From: Rhizophagus clarus
Lineage: Eukaryota; Glomeromycota; Glomeromycetes; Glomerales; Glomeraceae
DNA: 64,000 bases
Direction of reading: 5' to 3'
Assembly: GCA_015698045.1 (NCBI GenBank)
Contig: BLAL01000229.1
Location: forward strand, 248,001-312,000
This document shows positions 1-12,474 of this stretch, one piece after another. The notes under the pieces were generated by a model. It did not search any database, was not told the origin of the DNA, and saw only the letters and a list, made by a program, of their open reading frames with translations. The position numbers and the translations under genes were made by a program. Numbering within the stretch: the first letter of the stretch is position 1; every line of letters begins with the position of its first letter.

Positions 1-86
1 ATATTCGGTATAATACATTTTTCTTGTATATCCTGTATATCCTATTTAATAGAATATTATATTAGATATAAAAAAATATTACTACC

Positions 87-487
87 ATGCTTAGACTACG
101 CATGAGATGTGATGTCCCTTCTTTTTCACTAACTGATTACGATTTTATTATGCAACGTCGTGATTATAGGCCAAAGTCTAAAGTTTTAAATGAATTAAAA
201 GAAAAATATAACACATCACAAAAACGCATTTATCAGATATGGAGAGGTGAAGAAAAAAATAGGGTTGCGTGAGATCAACCAATTTACATGCCTATAGTTG
301 ATCCTGAAGGGACTGCTTCGTTTTCTAGTACAAATGTTATAGATAAACAGAATGGTACATATTTACAAAATAAATACAATTCTACTATTTTAGCATTGGA
401 AAATATAGGATACGATGCTGGGGTAGAGCCTAGCAAATCTACTAATCTGGCTTCAGAACACAGGTCGAAATATAATAAATCGGCCAT
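87..487 (+). pseudogene. Degenerate coding fragment with helix-turn-helix-like segment
   Basis: One reading frame runs through this stretch with a single in-frame TGA at 270-272, where a Trp codon (TGG) is plausible (context A-stop-DQPIY). The first part is basic and contains KSKVLNELKEKYNTS followed by IYQIWRG, which reads like a helix-turn-helix typical of small DNA-binding or transposase N-termini. The second part (from 288) is a hydrophilic, Ser/Asn-rich segment. The frame runs into repeat DNA at about 488. I do not recognise the family. It may be the 5' half of a gene whose other half lies beyond the repeat block at 30.3 kb, in the same frame number. Confidence is moderate that it was once coding, low on identity. 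Confidence 0.45.
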
Positions 488-800
488 CAGTCAGTTATAT
501 GACTGATTGGTGACTGATTGGTAATCGATTGGTTGCCGATTCTTTCAATCTGTTACCTATCAGTCATCAATCAGGCACTAATTTCGATCAGTTACCAATC
601 AGTTATATAACTAATTGATGACCGATTGATAGCAGATTAGTGTCAATTTAGCTATCGGTTATCAATCGGCTATATCAGATTGATGACTGATTGGTGTCAG
701 ATGAGATTTAGTAAGCAATCGGTCAGCAATCAGTTAGCAATCGATTAGTAATCAGGTATATTGCTGATTTATGACCGATTGATGATCATTTCAATCCAGA
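488..800. repeat. TGATTGGT / ATCAGTCAATCAGG-type repeat block (left)
   Basis: Dense short imperfect repeats of TGACTGATTGGT and its complement in both orientations. The motif ATCAGTCATCAATCAGG near 557 recurs, inverted, in the block at 29.6-30.3 kb, which suggests these are the two ends of one composite insertion. No open frame of note. The stretch 800-1063 that follows is unique A+T-rich sequence with no gene that I can see. Confidence 0.7.
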
Positions 801-1063
801 ACTCCAGAATCTGTAATTGCAATCTTAAAAAAATTATTTCAGCTTCGGTTCCTTATTGATTGTAAAATTGCTTGCCAAAATTAGGAGGTTTTGGCAAGAT
901 GGTGTATGTGAAACTGCCAAAACTGCTGAAACCTGTGAAACTATTTTGACGTTTTGGCATAGTATATTATATGATATATATATAGTTTCGGCATTCACTA
1001 TAATCTGCGGTTTGCAGATTTTATTCTGATCAGTTTCAGTACATCATATGACTTACTGATCAT

Positions 1064-1872
1064 TAAGGATAATGCCGCAAATAAGCAATTGTCCGCAATT
1101 CTGCAAAGTACCACAGAATAATTGCAGAATTGCAGAACATTTGCGGAATTGCGAATTATTTGCAATTTCGCAATATTTTTTATTAAAGCAATCCAAAAAA
1201 TGTTGTGAAATGTTTTTTTTAATTAAAATGTACTTTGAAAAACATTTCGCAACGTTTTTTCTTTAAATTAATTAAAAAATGTTGTGAAATGTTTTTTTAA
1301 TTAAAATACATTGAAAAAATGTTTCGCAACGTTTTTTAATTAAAATACATTGAAAAAATGTTTCGCAACATTTTTTTTTAAATTAATTAAAAAATATTAC
1401 GAAACATTTTTTTTAATTAAATATACTTTGAAAAAACATTTCGCAACATTTTTTCTTTAAATCAATTAAAAAAATATTGCGAAATGTTTTTTTAATTAAA
1501 TATACTTTGAAAAAACATTTCGCACCATTTTTTCTTTAAATTAATTAAAAAAATGTTGCGTAACATTTTTTATTAATTAAAATACTTTGAAAAAACATTT
1601 CACAACATTTTTTCTTTAAATTAATTAAAAAATTAATTAAAAAACGTTGCGAAACATTTTTTCAAAGTATATTTAATTAAAAAAAACGTTTCGCAACGCT
1701 TTTTCTTTAAATTAATTAAAAAAATATTGCATAAACGTTTTTTTTATTAAATTGGTTTGGTAAACTGCCAAACTGATCAGGTGAATTGCGAAATTGCGGG
1801 TCACTAGCCGCAATTCAACTCCAAAATCCACAATATTGCAGATTTGATTAATCAATTGTGGCACTATCCTTA
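1064..1872. mobile_element. TIR element with internal palindromic array (non-autonomous)
   Basis: The ends are inverted copies: left TAAGGATAATGCCGCAA, right (reverse complement) TAAGGATAGTGCCACAA. Just inside lie inverted GCAATT/TTGCGG-rich segments. The core (about 1195-1760) is a tandem array of roughly 100-bp monomers, each itself a hairpin of the form GTTGCGAAACATTTTTT ... AAAACATTTCGCAAC. There is no coding capacity. A clear target duplication was not found. The same array type and GCAATT segment recur at 62.0-63.1 kb. Confidence 0.65.
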
Positions 1873-1974
1873 CAGATCGTACTAATTTACTGATCTGATA
1901 ATCTTTTTTTTATTAAAAAAAAAGGTTAAAAAAAAATGTTTTTATTGTTTATAGTTGGAAAAAATAAACCCGCC

Positions 1975-3345
1975 CTAAACATGAAAGGTTGGGTTTTTAA
2001 TTTATTTATTTTTTTTGTAGGAATGTCACTAACATTCCTTTTCTCTTTTTTTACTTTAGAGCACCTTCCAGATCTGGAATTCAGTGAAACGGTAGGTTGA
2101 AAAGGGGGAAGTGTTGTTTAACTTGTTTAATTTTAATTGTAGGAACGTACCTAACGGTCCTTTTTCTTTACTTTAGGGTCATTCTTTTGGGACATGAATT
2201 CTGTTGAAATAAAATAAAAACAGCCTCCTGGACGAACCTGAACTTAGAATGTAAGAAATGGGGAAAGTGGAGTTTTTTTAAATATTAAAGAAACGTACTG
2301 ATGTTTCTTTATTTGTATTAGGTTGTCAGACTCTTTGGACGAACCCAGACTTTGGAATGTTAGTTGGAAAAGGGAGAGGTGATTTTTTTTAATATTAAAG
2401 AAACGTTACTAACATTTCTTTCTCTCTTTTTTTTATTGAAGACAGCTTAGTTTATTTTTTTTTCATTATTGTAGGGTTGTCAGATGGAAAACATGACCGG
2501 ACTTTTGAAATTGAAGTAAGGAAATCAAGGGAAAGAGCTTTGTTATTTTTTATTAATAAATCTAACTAGTTTGTTTTTTTTTTCTTTTCTATAGGATTGC
2601 CAGACAAAAAACATGACCGGATTTTTGAAATTAAGGTAAGGGAAGACCGGAAGGGTCTATTATTATTATTATTATTATTAAATTTAATTAATTTTTTTTT
2701 TGTAGGTATTGTCAGACAAATTATGAATCAGACTTTAGGCAAAAGGTAAATGGGGAGGGGGCTTTTTCAAACTTTTTTTAGTAATATTTTTAACGTTACT
2801 TTCTTTTTTTGTAGATATCGATATTGCCAAACGAATCATACGAACTGGACTTTGGGCAGAAGGTAAATGGGAAGGGAAGGGTTTTTTTTAATCTTTTTTA
2901 GTAACATTTTTAACGTTACTTTTTTTTGTAGATCAAATTGATATTGCCAGATGAATCATGAATCAGACTTTGGGCGAAAGGTAAATGAGAGGGGCTTTTT
3001 TAAACTTTTTTAGTAACGTTTTTAACATTACTTTCTTTTTTTTTGTAGATATCGATATTGCCGAACAAATCATATGAACTGGACTTTGAACTAAAGGTAA
3101 ATGGAGAGGAAAGAATTTGTTTTTAATCTTTTTAGTAACATTTTTAATGTTACTTTTTTTTTTTCTTTTTTTGTAGGTATTGGCTTAGATTCCTTGTATG
3201 TGGATTGCACTCTGATCAGTAAGTTTCGAAAATAAAAGCTTTGAAAACTATTTTTTTAAATCGTTTTTTAAAAATTTTAATTAATTTTTTTTTCTTTCTT
3301 TTGTAGGTGCTGGCTTCAGTTACTTATGGATATTGGACTGGTAAA
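1975..3345 (+). repeat. Tandem array of micro-exon-like units separated by short introns
   Basis: About eleven 32-50 nt GC-richer segments are each preceded by a long T-tract ending in TAG and followed by GTAAAT/GTAAGG-like 5' splice sites. The clearest run is 2706-2745, 2815-2862, 2932-2980, 3049-3096 and 3177-3218 (40, 48, 49, 48 and 42 nt), with intervening introns of 69, 69, 68 and 80 nt. The 'exons' are related (…ATTGCC-GA…GACTTTGG…AAG). Each 'intron' holds a small palindrome such as AGTAACATTTTTAACGTTAC, or GGAATGTCACTAACATTCC, upstream of the acceptor, often carrying a CTAAC branch-site-like core. Lengths are not all multiples of three and some units contain stops, so a protein product is doubtful; a spliced non-coding RNA or decayed exon array is equally possible. 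Confidence 0.6.
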
Positions 3346-3445
3346 AATATAATACTAAATGATTTATTATTTTTGTTTTTTTAAATTTTAACATAGTTTT
3401 TATAAAATAAGATTTATTAAATATATTAAATAAATAAAAGAAAAA

Positions 3446-4935
3446 GTCCTCATGCCACCCCGGGTGGTAACATGATTTTTGCCACCCCTTATCATGTGAT
3501 TCAAATTTAAATTATAAAATTACGTCATGCCGATCATTTGTTTAATGTTTTTTATTACGCGATTTTTTTTTTTATGGCTTTGATTTTGGTAAGTTTTTGA
3601 TATTACTTATATTGTTTTTATTAATCAGCAGTTCAGCACTTCAGCACTGACTGACTTCTCTTTTTTGTAGGTGCTTTTTTTCTTAACTTTGGGCTTTTGA
3701 TAAGTTTTTGTTTAACATTGTGCATGTTTTTTTTGTTAATTAGCATTAACACTTTTTAAGCTGTTCTCATTTTTTTGTAGGTAATTCTTTTTGGCTTTTA
3801 GTGACCTTAGACTTCGATATTAGAACTTTTAATAAGTAGTAGTTCAAACACTTTTGAACATCTTGGGTCTTTGGGAGTTTATTTTCGTTAGTAACTAACT
3901 TTTTTTTTCTTTTTTCTTTTTGTTTGATTGGGGTTCTTTTTGTAATTTTATTTCTTTATTTCAATTTTCCACTTCGTCTCTTATCATTTTTCTATTACCA
4001 TTCGTCCCTTATTGGTTTCTATCATCTTTTTCCTTTCTTATCCTTTTTTTCATTTCTTATTCCCTTTTTTTTGTTTTCTATCATCACCTCTTCTTTTTTT
4101 CTTTCCTCATAACATTTTCTTTTTTCTTTCATCATCACTTCCCCTTTTTTTCTTTTCACATCATTTCCTCATCATTTTCTCCTTTTTTTCGTTCCTCATC
4201 ATTTTTTTCACTTCCTTCTTTTTTTTTCATTTCGCATTATTCTTTTTTTTCATTTTGCATAATCCTTTTTTTTCATTTCGCAACATCCTTTTTTTCATTC
4301 CACATCATCCTTTTTTTCGTTCCACAACATCCTTTTTTTTCATTTTATATCCTTTTTTTTTTCGTCTCATATCATTCTTTTTTTTTCGTTTTACATCATT
4401 CTTTTTTTTGTTTCATATCTTTTTTTTTTCATTTCACATCAACTCTTTCCTTTTTTTTCGTTTCTCATTATTCTTCCACCTCTCCTTTTTTTTTTGTTCT
4501 TCTCTTCCTTATTTTCCATCTTCTTTTGCTTCCCCTTTGATCTCCTTTTGCTTTTACTAATTATTTCTTTTTTATCATTGTAGTTTGTTGTTAGATTACC
4601 TATTTATATCATTTATTACTAGATCTGTTAAAAATAAATAATCGTTTAGATTTAAATTCACTTGTAACATATATTTAATAAAATAATTAACTAAAAAAGT
4701 ACTGAATACAATAACTAAAGTTTCTTTTTAAAATCATATCAGATATAAATATACTTTTTAATTTTGGTTTAAATTGTCATTTATTAAAGATTATTTTTGT
4801 GAAAAAAATTTTTTTTATACGAAAAAAATTAAAGTTAAAAATTAACTGATTAAGATTGGGCAATTAAAATTTATTTTAAATCACGTGATAGGGGTGGCAG
4901 AAAAACTGATACCACTCGGGGTGACACCTAGATAA
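3446..4935. mobile_element. TIR element with CT-rich core
   Basis: Long imperfect terminal inverted repeats are visible: left ATGCCACCCCGGGTGGTA then TTTTTGCCACCCCTTATC; right, on the complement, GTGTCACCCCGAGTGGTA then TTTTTCTGCCACCCCTAT. Both continue into TCAYGTGATTYAAA. The interior carries two further intron-like junctions (TTTTTTGTAG at about 3670 and 3779) and a strongly strand-biased pyrimidine tract. No transposase is present, so the element is non-autonomous. Exact ends and target duplication were not resolved. Confidence 0.6.
3899..4560 (+). repeat. Polypyrimidine tract with CATTTCACATCATTC-type repeats
   Basis: About 660 bases are nearly all T and C on the plus strand, built from repeats of T-runs plus CATTTCGCATCAT-like spacers. 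Two long open frames here translate only to Phe/Ser/His or Phe/Ile/Leu low-complexity sequence, the expected by-product of the composition, so I do not call a gene. It lies inside the TIR element at 3446-4935. Confidence 0.7.
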
Positions 4936-5224
4936 CTTCTAAATAAAATTACAAATTAAAATATTGTTATAGTAAACGACTCTATTTATCTATTATTGAC
5001 CAATCAAAATTTGGCCTGATCTTTATGCACGTGATCTGATCTTAACATGCATAAATTATTAAACGTGTTTTGTTTATTTTTTCAAATACACTCACTCTCT
5101 TTCTGCTTTCTCCTTACTCTTTTTACAAGTACATTTTATTTTTATGATTATTGTGTTTTTTGCATTATACGAACTATATTTTATTTTACTCTTTAGTATT
5201 ACTAACTTTGCTGAAATCTTCAAA

Positions 5225-5600
5225 TCCGCCACAATATCTTAACGATACATTTTCAACATCTTCACGATAACATCACAATTTTTTTAAATGATATCGTGAC
5301 GATATATTTATGATAATCTTAACGATACCTTTTCAATATCCTCGCGATATTTGAAATTTGATATCGTTCTGATATCATTCTGATATTATATCGATTTATA
5401 GTCTCGATGTCGTGATGATGTTGAAATGGAAATTGTGATGTTATCGTGAAGATGTTGAAAATGTATCGTTAAGATTATCATAAATATATCGTCACGATAT
5501 CATTTAATATATTGTCACGATATCATTTAAAAATTAATATTATCGTGAAGTTGTTGAAAATGTATCGTTAGGATATTATAATTATGTCGTTATGGTATCA
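5225..5600. repeat. Long inverted repeat rich in ATCGTGACGATATC
   Basis: The left arm (CTTAACGATACATTTTCAAC … GATATCGTGACGATATAT) is matched by its reverse complement at about 5420-5510, forming a hairpin of some 90 bp arms with further partial copies up to 5595. The motif ATCGTGACGATATC is itself near-palindromic and recurs at 5.86-7.2 kb and 28.97-29.36 kb. The stretch 4940-5225 holds no recognisable gene. Confidence 0.65.
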
Positions 5601-5859
5601 TTAAGATCGCTAAATATTTTATTGAAATATCGTGACGACATTTAAACTGTATCAGGATGATAATGAAACGTAGTAGATACATTCAATAAATTAAATCAAT
5701 TTTAATTGGTTTAAATTAATTTGTTTATTAATTAATTAATATATATATATTTTTTATAATGCAATTATGACAATTATGATGTTTTAATTGTTATTTAATT
5801 GTTAAATATTGCGAATTACGGTAATTAAAGGAAGAATATCCCTATCTCTGGATAGGATG

Positions 5860-6102
5860 ACATAAAATAACGTGACGATATCGGTTCAACACTAATATTA
5901 TATTGAAACTTGTTAAAAATGTTGAATTAGAGTGTCTGGATTATGGCGCAAGCTCTGCGAAATTAAAGTTACGATCGTACCTGATTAAATTAAGCCGAAA
6001 CACTTGAACCTAAAAGAAACAGAAGAAACGTTATTATAACGTTCCTTACAAAAAAAAAAGAAAAAGAAAAGAAAAAAAGAAAATTCATATAACATTTCTT
6101 AC

Positions 6103-6134
<32 letters not shown>

Positions 6135-6560
6135 TAAGTTTCGCATCTCTCTCACCGGATGGTTAACATAAAACAACGTGACGATATCGTTATGACACTA
6201 TATTATATTGAAACTTATTAAAAATGTTGAATTGATGAACCTAAAAGAAACAGAAGAAACGTTATTATAACGTTCCTTACAAAAAAAAAGAAAAGAAAAA
6301 AAGAAAATTCATATATTCTTACAAAAAAAAAAAAAAATATTAAGTTTCGCATCTCTCTCACCGGATGGTTAACATAAAACAACGTGACAATATCGTTATG
6401 ACACTAATATTATCTTGAAACTTGTTTAAAATGTTGAATTGATAAGTTTCTGATTACGACGCAAGTTTCTGCGAAATTAAAGATACGGTCGTGCCTGGTA
6501 AATTACTTAGACATCTCTCTTTCCGAATGCTAATATAAAACAACGTGACGATATCATTAT
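5860..6560. repeat. Direct repeats with intron-like hairpins (minus-strand orientation)
   Basis: The block ACCTAAAAGAAACAGAAGAA followed by ACGTTATTATAACGTTCC occurs twice (about 6009 and 6240). TTTCGCATCTCTCTCACCGG followed by ACATAAAACAACGTGACGA occurs twice, with diverged versions nearby. Read on the minus strand these show T-tracts ending in TTTTAG after an AACGTTATAATAACGTT hairpin, resembling the intron units elsewhere in the window. From 6560 to 7274 only low-complexity A+T sequence is seen. Confidence 0.5.
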
Positions 6561-7274
6561 GACGCTAGAACAATCGCATTCCCAAGTATAAAAAAGAGGG
6601 GAAATAATACTATACCGAAACTTTCTTTGCGCACATTCCGAATTTCGTCCGAATTTCGTCGCAAATATTATTATACACTACTATTAAAAAATTTTTCTTT
6701 TTTAAAAAAAAATAATAATAAATAGATAAATAAATAAAAAAATACATCCCGAATTTCTGTTATATTGTTAAAAAATATTTCTAAACAATATTTGCACAGC
6801 GAGAGCTAAAATTTGTAAAACAATTAATATTATTATAAATAACTTTTTGTTTTGTACCTGTCAAGGTGTCGAATAAACTATTTTTCAATGTTGAGATTAC
6901 GCCGGAATAAAAAATAGACGCGTATATGATTGTTAATATTATTAAGAAATATTTTAAATAGACTGACAATATTAAAATGTAAGTTATTACAGTAAAATGT
7001 AGAGAATGGAGTAGAAATAACCGTCGTGCGAATGTTTTAACAAACAAACAATGATTTTGATTGGATAATCAATACAAAGTCACGTTATCACGTGATAAGT
7101 AATGGACCGGTCACGATACCATAACGATATCAAAACGATATTGTTGCATTTATTTAATAAAAAAAGATACTGTATCATTTTGATATTGTTAAAACAATAA
7201 TGAATTTAATGAGTAAACGTAGTATAAACTTATATTTATATTGTAAATTTATTAACATAATATTACTAATAAAG

Positions 7275-10200
7275 CTATATAGCCGTAAAATAATAATTAT
7301 TTTTTATCCACAAATCAATTTTCGTATCATAGACAAAGTGAACTTTCTGTACGTGGTCAATTATTGATATCGGGAAGATTCTTCTCCAGCGAATGTCTTG
7401 GCTTGTCTGAATGCGAAAAAGAGGACATTTCAATACGTTGTGAATTCTGTTAATATTGTCAAACCAATCAATTGTAATAAAGGCATAATATTTATCATCA
7501 TTGCCTTTGTATTTGAAGATCCCTTTTATAATCGCATAACATTCACCACTGTCTTCCTCGTGTATTGTTACGACGTCACCAATATGAAGATGTACTTTGG
7601 AAAAGACGCCATCGCTTTCTTCCATAGTGTATGTCGCCAATTCATACCAGCCCATTTGAGAATATATAAGAGCTGACTTTTGTCCAATGTCCATAAATGA
7701 AAGAAGCAGCTCAGATTTGAAATTTGGCAAATTTTTCATGATATTTTCACGATCCTGACGGGACAAGCTCCTCTTTAAGATAATATTTGTAATAAAATCC
7801 ACTGGAGATGAAATCGCTATATAAATAAAATTACGTTAATAATTGCGGAAATATTATTATTATAAAATTGTAATACAAACCTTCTTCATTTTCTTCCGGT
7901 TCTTGTTCATTTGATACCTTGTCTTCAGTAATATACCAATTAGTCAATAAATTTCTAAAATTTGAGGACATAGTAGCGAAACCTCTACAAGGTTGTGATA
8001 ATCTTTGATCTGCGCCTCCATCTACTAAATGACGAATTGCAAAGAGCGTAGTATACCGCTTTAACAAGTCTAGCTCGACATTCTTGCAATTTGTTCGTGG
8101 TACCATTGCTTTAAAGATCCGATGCACCATCTCTTTGATACCAACTTGAGTGTTTATAAGAGTACCATAAGTCCTTGCATGCACCAGCAAGTGGATATTG
8201 ATATGCAGGTTTGGTAAGTTAGCAAATTCAGGGAAAACCTAAAGCCACATTATTAAATAATATTTTATATATTGATAAATAAAAAATAAAAAATTATATA
8301 AGAATTATGAATAATTGTACCTTTGGAAGAATTTTCATTTCTTCTTCAAGGCATTTTTGTAATTCGTCATACGAATCTAATGTAAACTTGCTTTCAAAAA
8401 CCATCCTCATTGTTTTTGCTACATATACCCAACAAGCAATTATTACATTTTTCGCCATGTTAATGCGTGATTCTTGAATTCGTCGCAGAATGCTTCTGGA
8501 TTCATTTTCCTTTAAGCTTGATGTTTCTAAAAAACTATTAAGTATAAAAGGCATTATCATAGCGAGCCTAAGATAGTCAGACATCATGAAACTAGCATTG
8601 TGACTAATTGGATTTGGCAAACGAGACCATTTTTTTGGTTTCTCAAAGTTCTTCCAGGCTTTGATAAACTCGTCCTCTCCTTTTTGTGAAAATAATTCGC
8701 ACCTGTGGAAATCAAAAAGCTTTATTAAAAGATTTTGTTCGTTACATATCTAGCTAAAGTTAATTAAATTCAAAGATCATACGTTAATTTAAGAAGTCGT
8801 CCAATCTTCCCAGCAGTTGCATGATATACATCTTGAGGTGTCTGTAGATGCCTTTCTCTTAGCAGCCTATCCAAAATGCTAGGCCTTGTTCTTAGTCCAA
8901 ACTCAGTACAAAGTCGTCTTTGCCTTGTGGTAGCAGGTTCGTTAAATATCTCTTTAAATTGATCGTCAGTGATGTGATGATATCTTGATGTTGCTGGTAC
9001 ATCCTGAGAGAAGTTGGTAAGTGATTCTCGAGAGGCTGTACAAGTGCGGCAACCTTTATTGGCATTATGTCGTAATACACCACACATGTCATTCCCTTGT
9101 GGTAAATCAGCAGTTACGACACCTAAACCGGCTATCACCCAAGCATCTTGGCCATTCACTTCCATTAATTTTCCTTGTTCGAATTCTTTCATTTCAGAAA
9201 TAAATGGCAACATGAATTCATTGAAATTACCACCGAAAGGAACAAACCCGAGAACAAAGTGATTTTTGAGCAACTTTCTTTGACGGGCAGGCATATTTCC
9301 AAACTGCACATAAACACCTCCTAACGAATGATAAACATTCCTAAATGTTCCAAAATCATCGTAGTATATGTCCAAAAACAGCTTATAAACCGGAATTGTT
9401 GGAGATGGTGGCTGCCTTATGGAAATATATTCCGAAGGATGTTGATAAGAGAACGTTGCATCACGAATGCGCCAGTGTGTATGATGTTTATAAAGTATTT
9501 CGGTAATTCGTAGTGTATCTGCAGCAACCTTTTCTGAAATTTGTGATGTTGTTATTGTCAAGAATGGTTCATCTTGTAACCAAACTTCTCCGGAAAGAGA
9601 GCGATTTTGTCTTAATTCTCCCTTAAAAGTTCCAGGCAAGTCACTATAATCTAGAACTTTTTGGATTCTCAGCTGATACTGTTGGTTCTCTTCATTTAAT
9701 AATATCGCTCTCAATCTGCCAAGTTTTCGCTCATTGTCGTAATAGTAAACAAAATCGCCGCATTGGTATATCTCTATTATATACATATGAAAAAAGTGTT
9801 AGTCTCTTGTACTTTATTGCTTCGCCTCTCTACCATCAGCTTGCATTTAATAAATAATTACCCCCTGATATCATTAATTGTTCTTGACCGAAAAGAGGTG
9901 ACTCTGCCCATAAGGTACCATGCCAGTACTCGGATTTTGTTTTTGAATCGACACCAGCACCAAAATACATTTCCTTTAATAGTGATGGGTTGTTAAGAAC
10001 ATTCCAAATGATATCACTTATTGAAAGTTGATATGCCATCTTTGAATCCTTTAAAGTTGATGGTGTTTTTTTTGATGAAATTGAGATAGATTTTGCTGAT
10101 ATTGAGGGAAGAGGAAGACGCTCCCTCCATGCTCGAAATCTCCGAATATTCTTTACAATATGATCTCTATTAAATTCTGGTCTCATGATAATGTCAACAA

Positions 10201-10957
10201 GATCTTCATATGCATTTGTTGAAATATTATGCTTATAAATCCAACAAAATAAGGCAGCAGTAGTTAAATTTTGAAAATATGGAGCAAAATCACCATCATA
10301 AGATGGTAACTTATCTTTAGCCAATGCTTCATCAATGAATAGCTTTTCTTCTGAGATATCAGAATCATGTCTTTCTTCATTATCTGACGACATTGTTTCA
10401 TATTCTTCATCACTTTCTAAGGACATTATATAATCGCTTTCTGTTTCATTCTCTGATGATGTTGAAATCATGTTGGTATCACCTTCTTCATTATTGCTTC
10501 GTTGTTCTAAATCATCATCATTATCGTTTCGTTGTTCTAAATGATCATTATCGCTTCGTTGTTCTAAATGATCATCATTGCTTCGTTGTTCTAAATCATC
10601 ACCATTATCGCTTCGCTGTTCTATATGATCATCATCGCTTCGTTGTTCTAAATCATCACCATTATCGCTTCGCTGTTCTATATGATCATCATCGCTTCGT
10701 TGTTCTAAATCATCACCATTATCGCTTCGCTGTTCTATATGATCATCATCGCTTCGTTGTTCTAAATCATCATCTCCGTCGCCATATTCATTATACTCTT
10801 CGCCGCTAATATTATCATCTTCAAAATCTTTTTGTACCATTTTTTCATTGTCATCATTATCCGATAATAAAAATCTGTTGGGCAACCTTCTAAAATTATT
10901 ACGGATACGAAAAGGTAATGTAGCAATATTCGCTTTTCGAGGTTTATTTCGTAACAT
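7275..10957 (-). CDS. Plavaka-type (CACTA superfamily) transposase, five exons, intact
   Basis: I infer exons 10957-9862, 9773-8783, 8702-8321, 8238-7881 and 7816-7275. All introns have GT...AG ends and the joined frame is 3369 nt (1122 aa plus stop) with no interruption. Exon 1 is acidic and ends in a conserved block (FAPYFQNLTTAALFCWIYKH). Exon 2 begins IYQCGDFVYY and carries the transposase core (LDIYYDDFGTFRNVYHSLGG, WVIAGLGVVTADLPQGN, CRTC), which matches Plavaka/CACTA transposases common in Glomeromycotina. Later exons give KVFPEFANLPNLHINIHLLV and a C-terminal tail (GDVVTIHEED). The enzyme would act in the nucleus, cutting element ends. An intact frame suggests recent activity or assembly of a live copy. 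Element termini were not identified with confidence; ATCGTGACGATATC repeats on the left and at 29 kb are candidate subterminal sequences. Confidence 0.85.
10500..10765 (-). repeat. Minisatellite inside transposase exon 1
   Basis: A 57-bp unit (19 aa, consensus DDDHIEQRSDNGDDLEQRS) is repeated about three and a half times, followed by shorter degenerate units. It produces a very acidic, Gln/Arg-Ser-punctuated stretch near residues 65-155 of the Plavaka-type transposase without breaking the frame. Length polymorphism is likely. Confidence 0.85.
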
Positions 10958-12205
10958 GGCTATGATAATAATTATAATAAGGAATAATAAAATGAGTAAA
11001 TTTAAAAAATGTCCATGCGCGTTTGTGTATTTAATTCATTAACTGCTTTTATAATATTTTTAATTGGAAATCATAGTATCGCGACCGCAGCACATAAACG
11101 GAAATTTTGGGTTAACAAATTTCTCATTAACGGAAATTTTGGGCAATGATCTGGTTACATGTAAAGAAATTTGTATGAAATCGTGACCGCAGGACATAAA
11201 CGGAAATTTATAAATGGAAATTTATATTGAAATTTCGAGAAAAAAAAATTGTCAATGGTTACATTAGTTCTTGGATCACAGTACATTAATGGAAATCTTG
11301 GGGAAAATGATCTAAAATTGACGTGTTAACAACAGTTACATGCAAAGAAATTTTGTATGAATATCGTGCGTGACTGCAGAACATAAACGGAAATTTAGAT
11401 TACTAATTTCTTAAATTTTGGGAAAATCGACATGCAAAGAAATTTTGTATGAATATTGTGACCGCGGGACATAAACGGAAATTTGAATTGATCGGAAATT
11501 TTCTTAATGGCTACATTGGTTCTTTACTTACAATGCATTAACGAAGTTTTGAGGCAATGATCTGAAGAGTTGACTTCTTTAACGGTTATATGTAAAGGAA
11601 TTTATATGAATATTGTGACCGCAGGACATAAGCGGAAATTTAGATCATCGAATTTTGGGATAATTGATCGGAAAAAAAATTCGTTAATAGTTAGTTACAT
11701 TAACTAATGAATTATATAATGAACAACATCGTAACTATAGAAATTTGGGTTAACAAAGCTCTTGAATTTAGGATTGATGTTTTGACGATTACATGTAAAG
11801 AAATTTATATAGGCTGCTGGACATAACGGAAATTGGTTAACAAAGCTTTTCTGAAAAATTGACATTACATTTTAAGAATATCGTGATCGCAGCACATTTA
11901 GACAAGACAAATGATCAGAAAAAAATTGTTAGCAATTCGTGTTCCAGTTTATATGAAATTTTGATTTTTATGATTTTAAATTATTACAATCAATTATTAT
12001 GATAAAATCACTAGTTGTGAGCTTTACGGATATATACAATTATAAAATTACATAAGATTTATTTTTTTATTGAAATAAATTGAAAAGAAGGTGGATATAA
12101 TATTAATGAGATATTAATTTCATATAATGGCAATATCAATTCTAACAAATAATTTTAAAGTGTTAAATATTTCAAATTATCACAAAATATTAAAGAATCA
12201 AATGA

Positions 12206-12474
12206 TCATACTTTTTTCACCATCCGAGCCCAGTCTCCCATGGTCTTCGCTCGGTTGTTACGAGACGGACGTTTCCGTTTCTTTTTAATGTTGGTCTGGA
12301 GAAGATCGTTCGATCGGGTTTGTTCTTTTATTAGATCGTCTAGCGAGATCAATATCATATTATCTATATATGAAAGAAACTATTTGAATATTATCATACG
12401 TTATTTAATGAATTAATATACCAGGTATTTTTTTTTATACCTGTTTCTTCTCTACTAGGTTTGGGAGAGGACAT
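12206..12474 (-). CDS. Two-exon small basic protein (63 aa)
   Basis: Exon 1 is 12474-12441 (starts MSSPKPSREET) and exon 2 is 12363-12206. The 77-nt intron has GTATAA at its start and ATATAG at its end, and the joined frame is 192 nt. The product contains a strongly basic run KKKRKRPSRNNRAK, resembling a nuclear localisation or nucleic-acid-binding segment, and ends MGDWARMVKKV. It is G+C-richer than its surroundings and sits exactly between the arms of the foldback element. No family is recognised. Support is the clean intron and composition only; transcription is unproven. Confidence 0.55.

Noticed and set aside
3920-4560. Two long plus-strand open frames (206 and 182 aa) of Phe/Ser/His or Phe/Leu/Ile
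   Set aside because: They arise from an almost pure T/C tract in which stop codons cannot easily form; no domain, wrong composition, and overlapping frames are equally open.
10393-10809. Plus-strand open frame rich in HHYRFVVLN repeats
   Set aside because: It is the antisense of the acidic minisatellite in the Plavaka-type transposase exon 1; the sense frame is supported by introns and homology.
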